Shown piece by piece: positions 37,826 to 45,800 of a stretch of 64,000 bases of DNA. The position numbers were made by a program, and so were the translations under genes. Below the pieces are notes generated by a model that saw only the letters and a list, made by a program, of their open reading frames with translations, did not search any database and was not told where the DNA came from. The DNA is taken from the NCBI RefSeq assembly GCF_900109565.1, contig NZ_FNZZ01000002.1, positions 558,001-622,000 of the forward strand, read 5' to 3'. Origin of the DNA: Sphingomonas palmae (lineage in GTDB: Bacteria > Pseudomonadota > Alphaproteobacteria > Sphingomonadales > Sphingomonadaceae). Within the stretch, counting starts at the first letter, position 1, and each line of letters begins with the position of its first letter.

Positions 37826-38302
37826 ATGACAGCGCCACGATTCGGATCAGCGGATGAGCATGTGACGGTGCAAGCGCTAAGGTGGCCTTTTGCCCTTGGA
37901 GCGACGTTTCTAGGAGCGATCATATTGCTACCCGTCATTGTCGCTTTAAGCGTACCAAGCTCGCCTAAGTTGGACAGCGGTGATATCTTTGCCTTGTCGG
38001 CAATCTTCGCGCCGCTAACAGTCGCATGGCTTGTTCTGTTCGTCGTGCCGGCCATCCGGCCGCGCCGGCTAATATTTACGACAAGCGCGGTCACCCTTGA
38101 CACCTTTTGGCGTAGGCAACAGTGGTCTTGGGAGTTCGTCGAGGGGATGTGGCCTTTCGGTGGATATAAACCCCAAATTGTTATCGTCGTAGGTAACAGT
38201 CGTAAGCGCATCTTTCTTGAAGCCTATTGGCCTGGCGACACTAAGATCTTAGAACGAACCCTTTCAGACTTTAAAGATAGACTTAAACAAGCAGAGATAT
38301 GA
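37826..38302 (+). CDS. Membrane protein with PH-like C-terminal part, unknown
   Basis: It is a 158-residue protein with two membrane helices (about residues 22-46 and 60-83), followed by a soluble part rich in beta-strand (RLIFTTSAVTLDTFWRRQQW, QIVIVVGNSRKRIFLEAYW). That layout resembles bacterial two-TM proteins with a PH-like domain. An ATG at 37760 would add 22 residues. No family is certain. Confidence 0.5.
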   Translation: MTAPRFGSADEHVTVQALRWPFALGATFLGAIILLPVIVALSVPSSPKLDSGDIFALSAIFAPLTVAWLVLFVVPAIRPRRLIFTTSAVTLDTFWRRQQWSWEFVEGMWPFGGYKPQIVIVVGNSRKRIFLEAYWPGDTKILERTLSDFKDRLKQAEI

Positions 38303-38345
38303 TTTTTGTCGCGTTATATCACGCCGGTGGAAAGACTGCCGCACC

Positions 38346-38885
38346 CTAACTTGCGGCATCTGGACAGGTACGCTGCACCAGCCCACCGTCATCCCATTTT
38401 GCCTTGTAGATCGCTTGCCCGTGTTGAAGTTGCCAACACGATAGGTCACCCTTATCACTCGACAACGTAGCTAGCGTTCGGCCGTAATGGTCTTTGCCAA
38501 CACGGTGTATGTGGATGGCCCCAACAAGCGCATCTTCAAGCGATTGCGTGGATGTGTAAGGATCGCCGGGCGCGCAGCGGCGTCCTATGCGACAGTGACC
38601 GGGTAGCTCGGGCGTATCTATGCCAAGCAGTCTTATACGCTCTCCGCTGCACCTAACCGTGTCGCCATCAGTCACAGTGCAGTTGGCAACGACGTTCGTG
38701 GTTGCGGATGCGGGGGATAGCGTAAGAGGAATAGACGCACCGCCAACAATCCAGCCTAGCCACGCAGCAAGACCGAGAACGGAAAGGACGTTGGCCGCGC
38801 GCCGCATCGACGCCCGACGCCGCTTAGTGCGGTAACGCTTGCCGAGTTGGATCGGCACAGCACGGAAAGGCTTACGATAGGTCAA
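38346..38885 (-). CDS. Thermonuclease (SNase) family protein
   Basis: It is a 179-residue protein with a membrane anchor or signal segment (about residues 31-60) and a staphylococcal-nuclease domain: DGDTVRCSGERIRLLGIDTP (Asp metal ligands and catalytic Arg), later DHYGRTLATL (second Arg). Exported or anchored nucleases of this type are frequent on plasmids and islands. An internal ATG at 38807 gives a more signal-like N-terminus. A short hairpin (38337-38358) covers the stop. Confidence 0.82.
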   Translation of the reverse strand: MTYRKPFRAVPIQLGKRYRTKRRRASMRRAANVLSVLGLAAWLGWIVGGASIPLTLSPASATTNVVANCTVTDGDTVRCSGERIRLLGIDTPELPGHCRIGRRCAPGDPYTSTQSLEDALVGAIHIHRVGKDHYGRTLATLSSDKGDLSCWQLQHGQAIYKAKWDDGGLVQRTCPDAAS

Positions 38886-38977
38886 GGGGCCGACCTACGG
38901 TTTGCGGGTAAATGGGTTGTTACGGCCGCGAACAGTCAGCCCTAGCGTCGTAATCGTAAGCCGCTAATCTTTCGTGC

Positions 38978-39295
38978 ATGAAGCTTCGATCAAGCTCGCA
39001 AGCTACGCTCTTACGAGCGCTACTAACGGTCACACTGATCCCGCTCGGGGCTATGGCAGCATTCTTCACTGTCTACGCCATCCTCTACCCCGCGTTCTGG
39101 TGGAGCGAGGTATCGTTCGCGGGTAAGGTGTTTGAAGCTGGTATTCTGCTGATGGCCGTGACGACAGCATTGCTGATCCGCCGACGCGAGTATGTAGAGC
39201 GCCACCCTAAAGCAGCTACTGCCGTCTTTACGGTTGGCTTGCTCGCCGCAGCCTACGTGTTTGCATCATCGTTCGAGGCGCTTGGAAGCTTTTAG
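38978..39295 (+). CDS. Small three-helix membrane protein
   Basis: It is a 105-residue protein with three hydrophobic helices (about 12-34, 46-66 and 82-103) and a basic loop IRRREYVERHPK. It is unrecognised. It is the first of three tandem small membrane proteins (38978-39907) on the + strand, separated by 50 and 7 bases. Confidence 0.5.
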   Translation: MKLRSSSQATLLRALLTVTLIPLGAMAAFFTVYAILYPAFWWSEVSFAGKVFEAGILLMAVTTALLIRRREYVERHPKAATAVFTVGLLAAAYVFASSFEALGSF

Positions 39296-39345
39296 GGCGA
39301 ACGCCGCAGGTTGCCAGCATTTGAGAAAGCGCTATCGTGTGGTGA

Positions 39346-39615
39346 ATGGAGGACGTTTCTTTCCCCATATCCAGCGCGCTTTTCTTGGCGTCGATAGTCA
39401 TCGATCATAAACCTTTGGCGTCCCGACGAGCCAAAGTCGCAAGTATAATTATGTCTCTTGCGGCTTGCGCGATATTGTTTATCTCCATCCCTCTTCCAAT
39501 CAGCCGCGAAGTCGTAAAGGCTATCTTAGCGGTAATTATAATTGGATGGTTGGGGCTAATAATATCCGCGATCCCGACAGTCCTTCGGACGGCTAAAGCA
39601 AGCGCCCGCGAGTAG
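39346..39615 (+). CDS. Small membrane protein, unknown
   Basis: It is an 89-residue protein with two or three hydrophobic segments (about 8-20, 33-52 and 58-80). The gene is AT-rich compared with the chromosome. It is followed after 7 bases by another small membrane protein gene, so the two are probably co-expressed. No family is recognised. Confidence 0.45.
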   Translation: MEDVSFPISSALFLASIVIDHKPLASRRAKVASIIMSLAACAILFISIPLPISREVVKAILAVIIIGWLGLIISAIPTVLRTAKASARE

Positions 39616-39622
39616 CTTTTTA

Positions 39623-39907
39623 ATGGCTTCATTATGGCAAGAGTTTGTAGATACGGTAGACGCAAAAATCAGCGTAGATGACGGTATGTTCTACAGTGAT
39701 CTACGCGCACTAATGATTTGGCCGCTGTTACCGTTCTTTATTGCAACACCCTTCGTCGCCGGGAACGAGCTTATAGGATGGTCTATGGTTGCCGGCATGG
39801 TACTGGTCGAAGTACCTTGGGTCATCTTTCTATTCAAACGCCGTGCTGCAAAGAAACGTAGCTGGATTGAGCCTACGCGGTTCTCTGACGAAAATAATGG
39901 CTATTAG
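39623..39907 (+). CDS. Small membrane protein, unknown
   Basis: It is a 94-residue protein with two helices (about 28-48 and 52-70), then a basic cytosolic tail FKRRAAKKRSWIEP. The N-terminal 25 residues are acidic and soluble. It is the last of three tandem small membrane genes. Such clusters in islands can be holin-like, toxin or immunity proteins, but nothing in the sequence decides this. Confidence 0.48.
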   Translation: MASLWQEFVDTVDAKISVDDGMFYSDLRALMIWPLLPFFIATPFVAGNELIGWSMVAGMVLVEVPWVIFLFKRRAAKKRSWIEPTRFSDENNGY

Positions 39908-40023
39908 GCTATCTACCTAGCCGAACTCTTGGATCGCGTGCGCGAGCTTCTACTAGCGAAATAAAGCATCTCGCTTGTAGAGATAACAAGTGAAAAACTC
40001 GAATGAGAGTTACAAGACTTCTG

Positions 40024-40410
40024 TTAAGCCGGAAGACGGGTTATAGATGAAATCCTTGAAGTGATACCATCCTTTAGCCAATAGTAACTGCTTTTCGGAC
40101 CTTTGATAATAGACCGACATTCAGTGCCATACTCGGTATAGGTACATACCAGATTGCCTTTTATATCATAACGTCCTCTTGCAGTAGCGCCCCACTCACC
40201 TGTGGACATACCGTACTCGCCCGTGGGTCGAAAATGCTCCGCATAGCCCATTTGAGCGCCGCCCATTGCGATACTTGACCCAACAACCAAAGATTGAAGC
40301 TCACGGCCGGCGAGTTGCTTCCCCGCTATCGAAGAACCTCCCTTGGCGAGCGAGGGACTAGAAGCGCAGAGTACGCCCGCTGCTACGACTAATCTAATTA
40401 GCCTATCCAT
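40024..40410 (-). CDS. Secreted small protein, unknown
   Basis: It is a 128-residue protein with a clear signal peptide (cleavage near SPSLA|KG, residue 22). The mature part contains MGYAEHFRPTGEYGMSTGEW and two cysteines (C109, C117) that could form a disulfide, ending IKGPKSSYYWLKDG. It looks like a periplasmic lysozyme-inhibitor-size beta protein, but I recognise no family. Confidence 0.5.
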   Translation of the reverse strand: MDRLIRLVVAAGVLCASSPSLAKGGSSIAGKQLAGRELQSLVVGSSIAMGGAQMGYAEHFRPTGEYGMSTGEWGATARGRYDIKGNLVCTYTEYGTECRSIIKGPKSSYYWLKDGITSRISSITRLPA

Positions 40411-40464
40411 CGGTAACCTTCCCCGCGTATGATCGCACCCATTTGAACCGCCAGAGTATCAGGC

Positions 40465-41004
40465 ATGACCAAAGTAGACGACAACCTAACTCTCGCACAT
40501 GGCATTGCCTTGGCTTGGCTTTCCAACCCGAACACCCGCGCCAGTGCCGATGCTGTGCAAGCCTTCCTAGCTGACACCTACGCTGCCGTTAGTAAGCTGG
40601 ACGTTGGCGACGCTGCCGCCGCTAGTGACGTAGAAGAAAGCAGCGCTAGTGAATACGCGCCCGCCGTGTCGGTGCGGAAGTCGCTCGGGAACGGCGACTA
40701 TCTAATCAGCCTCATCACGGGCGAGCAGTTTAAGACCCTTACCCGCCACCTTAACAAGCACGGGCTTACCCCGGATGAGTACCGGGCGAGGTACGGCTTG
40801 AAGTCGTCGTACCCAATGACAGCCCCGAATTATAGTAAGGCCCGTAGCGATATGGCTAAGGAACGCGGCTTAGGGCGCAAGCCGGGTACTGTCGTGGCAC
40901 AGGCAGCGGAAGCCGTAGCGGAGCCGGTGAAGGCAGTTGCTAAGCGCGCTCGCAAGAGCATTGCCGATGCTAAGCGCGCTGCTCAAGAACACCTAGGCGG
41001 ATGA
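40465..41004 (+). CDS. Ros/MucR family transcriptional regulator lacking zinc cysteines
   Basis: It is a 179-residue protein. The helical N-terminal oligomerisation region (8-45) and the Ros/MucR core are recognisable: VRKSLGNGDYLISLITGEQF, then TLTRHLNKHGLTPDEYRARY and YPMTAPNYSKARSDMAKERG. The two zinc cysteines of the Ros finger are replaced by S82 and T85, while H95 and H99 remain. The tail is a Lys/Ala-rich helix resembling histone H1. Some rhizobial homologues fold without zinc, so it may still bind AT-rich DNA and silence the island. Confidence 0.82.
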   Translation: MTKVDDNLTLAHGIALAWLSNPNTRASADAVQAFLADTYAAVSKLDVGDAAAASDVEESSASEYAPAVSVRKSLGNGDYLISLITGEQFKTLTRHLNKHGLTPDEYRARYGLKSSYPMTAPNYSKARSDMAKERGLGRKPGTVVAQAAEAVAEPVKAVAKRARKSIADAKRAAQEHLGG

Positions 41005-41019
41005 AGACGGTGGAACCGC

Positions 41020-41499
41020 CTACTCCGATATAAAGTCATTAGTCCTGCCGATTATGTTGGCGTCAACCTGCTGAAACCCAGCACCTTTGAACATGCAGCG
41101 ATATTCCGAGTGGATGACGCCACCTAAGGGACTACGCTGTTGTCCATTGATACGGACGTAACCATGGTTCCTTACGTCTTTAAGCGCTTCTTTTAAATCG
41201 TAGCTCGGGAAGTAAGCGCCGCTGCCCGCTTTCTGCTCACAAAGCGCCATTTCAGAAGCGAACTGCGCTTCCGTAAGGGTAGAAGCTGGTTTTGCCCACT
41301 TAGACGATTGTTGGCGCTCAAAGGTAGCTTGTTCCGCATCCCGTCTGCTAAATTCCGCTAGTTCAGACTTTGTGGGCGGTTCTGGCTTGGACGACCCCGA
41401 ACAATGGTCCAGCATCATCAATGGTATCGCGAGAACGGCACCCATCAATACCGCCGTGCAGCCTAGCCCGACGCATGAGTCATTTTTTGACTTGTCCAT
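41020..41499 (-). CDS. Membrane-anchored protein, unknown
   Basis: It is a 159-residue protein with an N-terminal membrane anchor (residues ~12-31, GCTAVLMGAVLAIPLMMLDH), then a polar region with cysteines (C86, C135). I chose the ATG at 41499, preceded by GCGGGGG; the frame extends to 41604. It is convergent with the mucR-like gene, 15 bases apart. Function unknown. Confidence 0.48.
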   Translation of the reverse strand: MDKSKNDSCVGLGCTAVLMGAVLAIPLMMLDHCSGSSKPEPPTKSELAEFSRRDAEQATFERQQSSKWAKPASTLTEAQFASEMALCEQKAGSGAYFPSYDLKEALKDVRNHGYVRINGQQRSPLGGVIHSEYRCMFKGAGFQQVDANIIGRTNDFISE

Positions 41500-41911
41500 A
41501 TGCCCCCGCTCAAGTTTCAGAGGCGCACCGGCGAAGAGCCGGGTGTTGGAATCCCGATACGCTGCATCAGGCCCGTCGCTTTTGGGGCGAGCCTTGGACA
41601 GCACGACGGCACCCGGCCGAGAAACTCGACCGAGCAGCGTAACAAAGAGGATTCCACGCCCCGCCTTCCCGATTTTGCGGGACGGCGGAGCTATAGTGGC
41701 GAACTACGAAGCCGAGAGCAACGGGCTACGAACGACCTTCCCTCCTAAAAGCGAGGAAGCCGCTAGGTAGCTATAGACCCAGGTGTGAGCCTTCGATTCC
41801 CTGCGGGCTTGGCTGGAAAGGCAAAGGAATCATGGTTCCCGTATCTACCTAGGACTTCCCATCTGTTCCCAACATAAAGGAAGGCTGATCTAACGCTTCC
41901 TCATCTTCGCT
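41500..41911. other. 412-base region without a supported gene
   Basis: Short frames on both strands overlap one another here, with no Shine-Dalgarno, no domain and mutually inconsistent codon use. I looked for a tRNA remnant and for repeats and found nothing convincing. The region may hold the promoter of the membrane-anchored protein gene at 41499. Confidence 0.5.
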
Positions 41912-42484
41912 CTAGGCCGCACAATACCGTTTGACCGTAGCAGCCGAGAGGTTGAAGTGACGGGCAGTCACAGCGATGCTCGCCGCGTTATCTTTACGCC
42001 ACGCTAGGACCGCAGCCGGATCGTTCGCCATCGGCCTACCGAGGCTCACCTTACCGCGATGAGTTTTGCCTGTAGCGGCTAAGGAAGCTCTAGCAGCGGC
42101 TCTACCAGCGTCACAGCGCTCCTTGATGCGTTGACGCTCCATATCCGCCACCTGTGCAAGTACCGCGACGATAAGCTCGCCTACGCCCTTACCGATGGGG
42201 CCTAGCCCGAGAACGTCGACAGTCACGCCCTTGGCGATCAGCTTGCGGATGGTAGCTTGCACGTCGATGGCGTCGCGCCCGAGCCGATCGATAGCGTAGA
42301 TCGCGATGCAGTCACCTTCACGCACGTAGGACAGCAACGCAGCAAAGCCGGGGCGATCAGCCGCAAGGGTGGCACCGGACACGCCTTCGTCCACAAACTC
42401 TTTATCTGCCACGCCGAGCGCCTTACGCTGCGCTTCTACGCTTTGGTCGCCGGTCGAACAGCGAAGGTAGAGAATGCGGGTCAT
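41912..42484 (-). CDS. Serine recombinase (resolvase/invertase)
   Basis: It is a 190-residue small serine recombinase. The nucleophile is S10 (LRCSTGDQS), followed by FVDEGVSGATLAADRPGF and the active-site region DRLGRDAIDV. A C-terminal HTH (about 155-188, SIAVTARHFNLSAATVKRYC) binds DNA. It is complete and of resolvase/invertase length. In this element it is the second recombinase; it may resolve multimers or invert DNA, or may be left over from a transposon, though no transposase or res site is evident. Confidence 0.92.
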   Translation of the reverse strand: MTRILYLRCSTGDQSVEAQRKALGVADKEFVDEGVSGATLAADRPGFAALLSYVREGDCIAIYAIDRLGRDAIDVQATIRKLIAKGVTVDVLGLGPIGKGVGELIVAVLAQVADMERQRIKERCDAGRAAARASLAATGKTHRGKVSLGRPMANDPAAVLAWRKDNAASIAVTARHFNLSAATVKRYCAA

Positions 42485-42708
42485 GGTAGCTCCGAGTCGC
42501 TCAAAAGTCCTGCCGTCCTTTTGTGCCTAGCTCATTGGAGAGTCTAGTACCTTCTTAGCCGAGCTACTAAGCAGTTCGCTGCATGGCTCAAAGCTTACAA
42601 GTTCCAAGCGGGAGTCGGCATCATCAAGGTCAAATTTGCTAACGTTTAAACTTCGGAGGCTAGCAAATTCAAACCTGATGGCTAAGCTGTTCCACGAAGG
42701 ATAGTCTC

Positions 42709-45096
42709 ATGAACAGCGATAATCCCATGTGGAAAAATAGCGTCACACTCCGTAAACAACTCGATGAGTGGACGGACGACAACATCGCCAGCCTAGCTAG
42801 CCTTTATAATGTTAGCTTGATATTCGGCGGACTGTTGTGGTCGGACGACGTGAATACGCTTAATGAAATAGCCGACTGCATTTCGTTAACACCGTACGCC
42901 GAGGGCGTTTGGCAATCCTGCCCTATAGACGTAACCGCGTCTCCATATTTGGCGAAGCTGGCTTTCTTCCAATCCTTTTACCACACTGACCTGTTCGTCG
43001 ATGTAATTGCAACCGACTTCAAAAGGATAAGAGAGATAGTCGATGCGTCAATTAAAGGTAAGATTGCGCGTTCGCCTAGCCGCTTTGGCAGATCGTTATA
43101 CGATCGGTATAACTCTATGTTTGACATGTTGCGCGCCGACCATCTTTCAGTCTCCGATACTGAGAGACTACTGAATAGCACTGATCAAGGCGTATATCAG
43201 TATGGCAACGATGTTCTTGGACCACTCGGTCTGCTCAACTCACCGGAAACCCGCAACTTTCGAGCGAGTAGAAGCTTGCCATTATGGCATTGCGATAACG
43301 TCGGGTGCAACCATTTACACGATGTAAGTTTGTCTGATCATCAGGGACAACTTCGACAAGTTATAAACCAAATAGACTCGTACTGTGACCGAGTGATGGG
43401 TCCACCGTCCCATTGGTCAGCAGCGATTAGTATGAAATCTGACGAGTACATAGATGACGACTATGGTGATCTTTTTATCATAATTCAGGAACAGTTTAGC
43501 AAGGAAGAAAGGATTGCCCTTCTATCCGAGCTGCTTGATCGTCCAGATCCAAAGGAGTTGCTTTGGCCAATAATAAAGTCATCCTTTAAAAAGACAGAGT
43601 ACCAAAAGCCACGATCTGATTTCCTAGCGGCAATCTCATCTGAACATATCAATCACTTGATATTGGTAAACGACAACATCGATTTGATATTCTCGATCGA
43701 CTCGCTGATAAAGATCGACGCTATAATTGTCCCGTCGACAGAAGTACGCCGCGCAAGGACTAATCATAGCTCACTCTCCTCGCGATGCGAGATATCGTCA
43801 TTGGGAATCAGGTCGGCAGGAATCAATCCTATAATAAAAACAGCTCAAATAGTTTGGGAAGCGTATGACGAAAATGGATCGCTTTCGGAGTTATCTTGGC
43901 GGGCCCTTAAAGCGGCAGGCCCTGCTACGCCTGGGACAGTTTTGCAGTATTTAAACGCAAAAAGCCCGAAGGAAGCAATTAGCGATTTAGTGCTTTGTAG
44001 CAGCGAGATTTCTCAATATATAATGAACAGTTTGATTATCGAGCTGTACGATGATGAGACGAATGATGCACTTTCCGACCGCATCCTATGGAAACTCGGC
44101 TTTGATGTTCCTCGGTATGGTAGGGAACACTCGAACCTACTACGAAACTTGGATTTGTTTCGAGACGTTCTAATCGAACAGTCGGGGCCGCTTGACGAAA
44201 TTGCGCGAGAAAAAATCCGTTCGTCCGGTGTTAACTTGTTTGTCCATCTCGAAAACTTTTTGGAAAACCTGATTTCGTATAATGTATGGTTATTCAGTAA
44301 CGATCACTACAACGACAGCTTTATTTATAAGTATCGACTAGCGCTGGAATGCGTCCCAAAGGTAATCGGACCGATCGGAGACACTTCTTGGAATCCACTA
44401 GGCGGTAACACCCTCGGTGTGTTGCTGTCTTATTTATCGGCATCGCTAACTTGGATGGAAGGATTATTGAAATCCGACCCCCTTGCGATCAAACGGCCAG
44501 ATGAGGACTATCCCCACTACTCTCATGCCGACGACAAGTTATTCCCGTTTCATTATACCGAGTTCTGGGGTAACAGTGATAAGACAGAGTTGGCACGGTA
44601 TATCGATGCATACAAAGATGCCACAAACTCGTTTCTTCGATCCGGCCTAGCCGCGGTTCGAAACGGTATAGATCACTATCGGGCACCCGAGCGTTTTCCA
44701 ACTGTCGAATCGATGTTGCTATGTGAGATGAAACTGCGACAAGCTGTGTTTTCCACGGACGTGAAAGGCATTTATCCGAAAACTTGGTGGATGAATAACC
44801 GCTTATACGACTCTAATGGTCGATACGAAGAGACCTTGTTCGATCAGTCCGGCAAAATAACGAAATTGTCGTACCCAACTGTGCTTAAGGGAATAAGAGA
44901 GATCACTTTTGGGGAAGCAGCTATTATCCCACACGGAAATCTAATTGGCCAGTCAAACTCATCGATAGTATTTGTGGTTAGGGAGGAAAGTCACGCGTCA
45001 AAGATGTGGGATAACTACCCAGCTCGTAAAGGCCCAGAACCAAAGTTCGATCCACAGGAAAGCGGAGACACAGCAGCGGCAAAGTCCGAAAAGTAA
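42709..45096 (+). CDS. Large orphan protein with Cys/His cluster and HEPN-like R-N-x3-H motif
   Basis: It is a 795-residue soluble protein of no family I recognise, occupying the cargo position next to attR. Two local features stand out. Residues 193-206 (WHCDNVGCNHLHDV) carry C195, C200, H202 and H204, a likely metal site. Residues 651-656 (RNGIDH) fit the R-x4-H motif of HEPN ribonucleases, in a helical context (SFLRSGLAAVRNGIDHYR). No ATPase, helicase or membrane motif is visible. Codon use is AT-rich and unlike the chromosome, pointing to horizontal transfer. A single large cytosolic cargo gene suggests a single-gene defence protein, but this is inference. Confidence 0.7.
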   Translation: MNSDNPMWKNSVTLRKQLDEWTDDNIASLASLYNVSLIFGGLLWSDDVNTLNEIADCISLTPYAEGVWQSCPIDVTASPYLAKLAFFQSFYHTDLFVDVIATDFKRIREIVDASIKGKIARSPSRFGRSLYDRYNSMFDMLRADHLSVSDTERLLNSTDQGVYQYGNDVLGPLGLLNSPETRNFRASRSLPLWHCDNVGCNHLHDVSLSDHQGQLRQVINQIDSYCDRVMGPPSHWSAAISMKSDEYIDDDYGDLFIIIQEQFSKEERIALLSELLDRPDPKELLWPIIKSSFKKTEYQKPRSDFLAAISSEHINHLILVNDNIDLIFSIDSLIKIDAIIVPSTEVRRARTNHSSLSSRCEISSLGIRSAGINPIIKTAQIVWEAYDENGSLSELSWRALKAAGPATPGTVLQYLNAKSPKEAISDLVLCSSEISQYIMNSLIIELYDDETNDALSDRILWKLGFDVPRYGREHSNLLRNLDLFRDVLIEQSGPLDEIAREKIRSSGVNLFVHLENFLENLISYNVWLFSNDHYNDSFIYKYRLALECVPKVIGPIGDTSWNPLGGNTLGVLLSYLSASLTWMEGLLKSDPLAIKRPDEDYPHYSHADDKLFPFHYTEFWGNSDKTELARYIDAYKDATNSFLRSGLAAVRNGIDHYRAPERFPTVESMLLCEMKLRQAVFSTDVKGIYPKTWWMNNRLYDSNGRYEETLFDQSGKITKLSYPTVLKGIREITFGEAAIIPHGNLIGQSNSSIVFVVREESHASKMWDNYPARKGPEPKFDPQESGDTAAAKSEK

Positions 45097-45702
45097 CGCG
45101 TGCCTTTGCCCTGTCGTAAATGGTTTAGTATAGATTTAATTTAACTCACAGTGCAGCTAGGGAATGACCTGCGTCTTCTCCGCGATTTGTATGAGCGAGT
45201 AAGGTGAATGGCGGGTGTGTGGGGCTGCGAAATAGTCAGTCCTCAGCGACTAAACCAAGTCATTCGATTACTGCCGCTCCGTGATGGAGAATCAGCTTCC
45301 GATTGCGGCGGCGCGCCCACAAAACGGGAACGTTCGTGGCCCACGCTTTTGTGCAACCGGAAAAGTTTGTGTGCGATTCTACTGTGAGACAATTTCGCTC
45401 TATCACCAACTAAATCATTGGTTTTCGAAGATTGGTAACCCTTACGGGATGGGTGCATAGCAGCAGCTCGCTATGGAGATTACAGCGCCGCTCGCCTACG
45501 TCACACGTCCTGCTTCGCCGACTCAAGTACAGCAATTCAACGTTGCAATTCACCGGGGTAAACAGTGCTGTAATTTCGCTGTAATCGATGCGGGAAAACA
45601 GCGGAAAATGCGGTTACATGGGGGCATACACCAAAACGTCAGGGTGGGCTAAGTCGTTGGTTTAGGGTGGTAACCGGATGGTTCGGGAACGATCCGCATC
45701 AA
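45097..45702. other. 606-base right end of the element without a supported gene
   Basis: Between the orphan gene and attR I see no convincing gene. A 71-codon frame on the - strand (45243-45458) is basic, without hydrophobic core or Shine-Dalgarno. The last ~140 bases hold the arm-type repeats (45567-45585). The region probably serves recombination. Confidence 0.55.
45567..45585 (+). repeat. Candidate integrase arm-type repeats, right end
   Basis: Two copies of GCTGTAAT (45567-45574 and 45578-45585), spaced 11 bases, lie about 118 bases inside attR. The left end has GATGTAAT/GCTGTAAT at 33689-33708 with 12-base spacing. The matching orientation and position suggest integrase arm sites. Confidence 0.5.
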
Positions 45703-45755
45703 GACTGAAAATCGCAGTGTCGGCGGTTCGATCCCGTCCCTGGGCACCATCAAAT
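45703..45755 (+). repeat. attR: 53-bp core repeat, displaced tRNA-Phe 3' half
   Basis: It is identical to 33596-33648. It is the displaced chromosomal 3' half of tRNA-Phe including CCA and 6 following bases, with no 5' half, so it is not a tRNA gene. Chromosomal genes resume with DUF1501, whose stop lies 46 bases beyond. Confidence 0.95.
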
Positions 45756-45800
45756 TATCAACCTTCGTCGTGCCGCGCCAACATACGCGCCCGGACCTCC

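Larger units (their letters stand above)
33596..45755. mobile_element. 12.1-kb integrative element in tRNA-Phe
   Basis: It is bounded by 53-bp perfect direct repeats, 33596-33648 (inside tRNA-Phe) and 45703-45755. A tyrosine integrase lies 90 bases inside the tRNA-proximal end and an excisionase-like gene is divergent from it. The interior is AT-richer than the flanks and has looser gene spacing. It encodes no capsid, portal, relaxase or type IV secretion genes, so it is not a complete phage or ICE. The polymerase-like protein, MucR-like regulator, serine recombinase and 795-residue orphan make up the rest. It may be a satellite or mobilisable island. Confidence 0.93.

Noticed and set aside
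41500..41911. Three overlapping + strand frames of 82-132 codons
   Set aside because: They are in conflicting frames, share no family likeness and have no ribosome-binding sites.
45243..45458. 71-codon basic frame in the right end of the element
   Set aside because: It lacks a Shine-Dalgarno, hydrophobic core and family similarity.
33643..45702. Complete prophage or conjugative element
   Set aside because: There is no terminase, portal, capsid, tail, lysis cassette, relaxase or type IV secretion gene. Integrase and excisionase alone do not make a phage.
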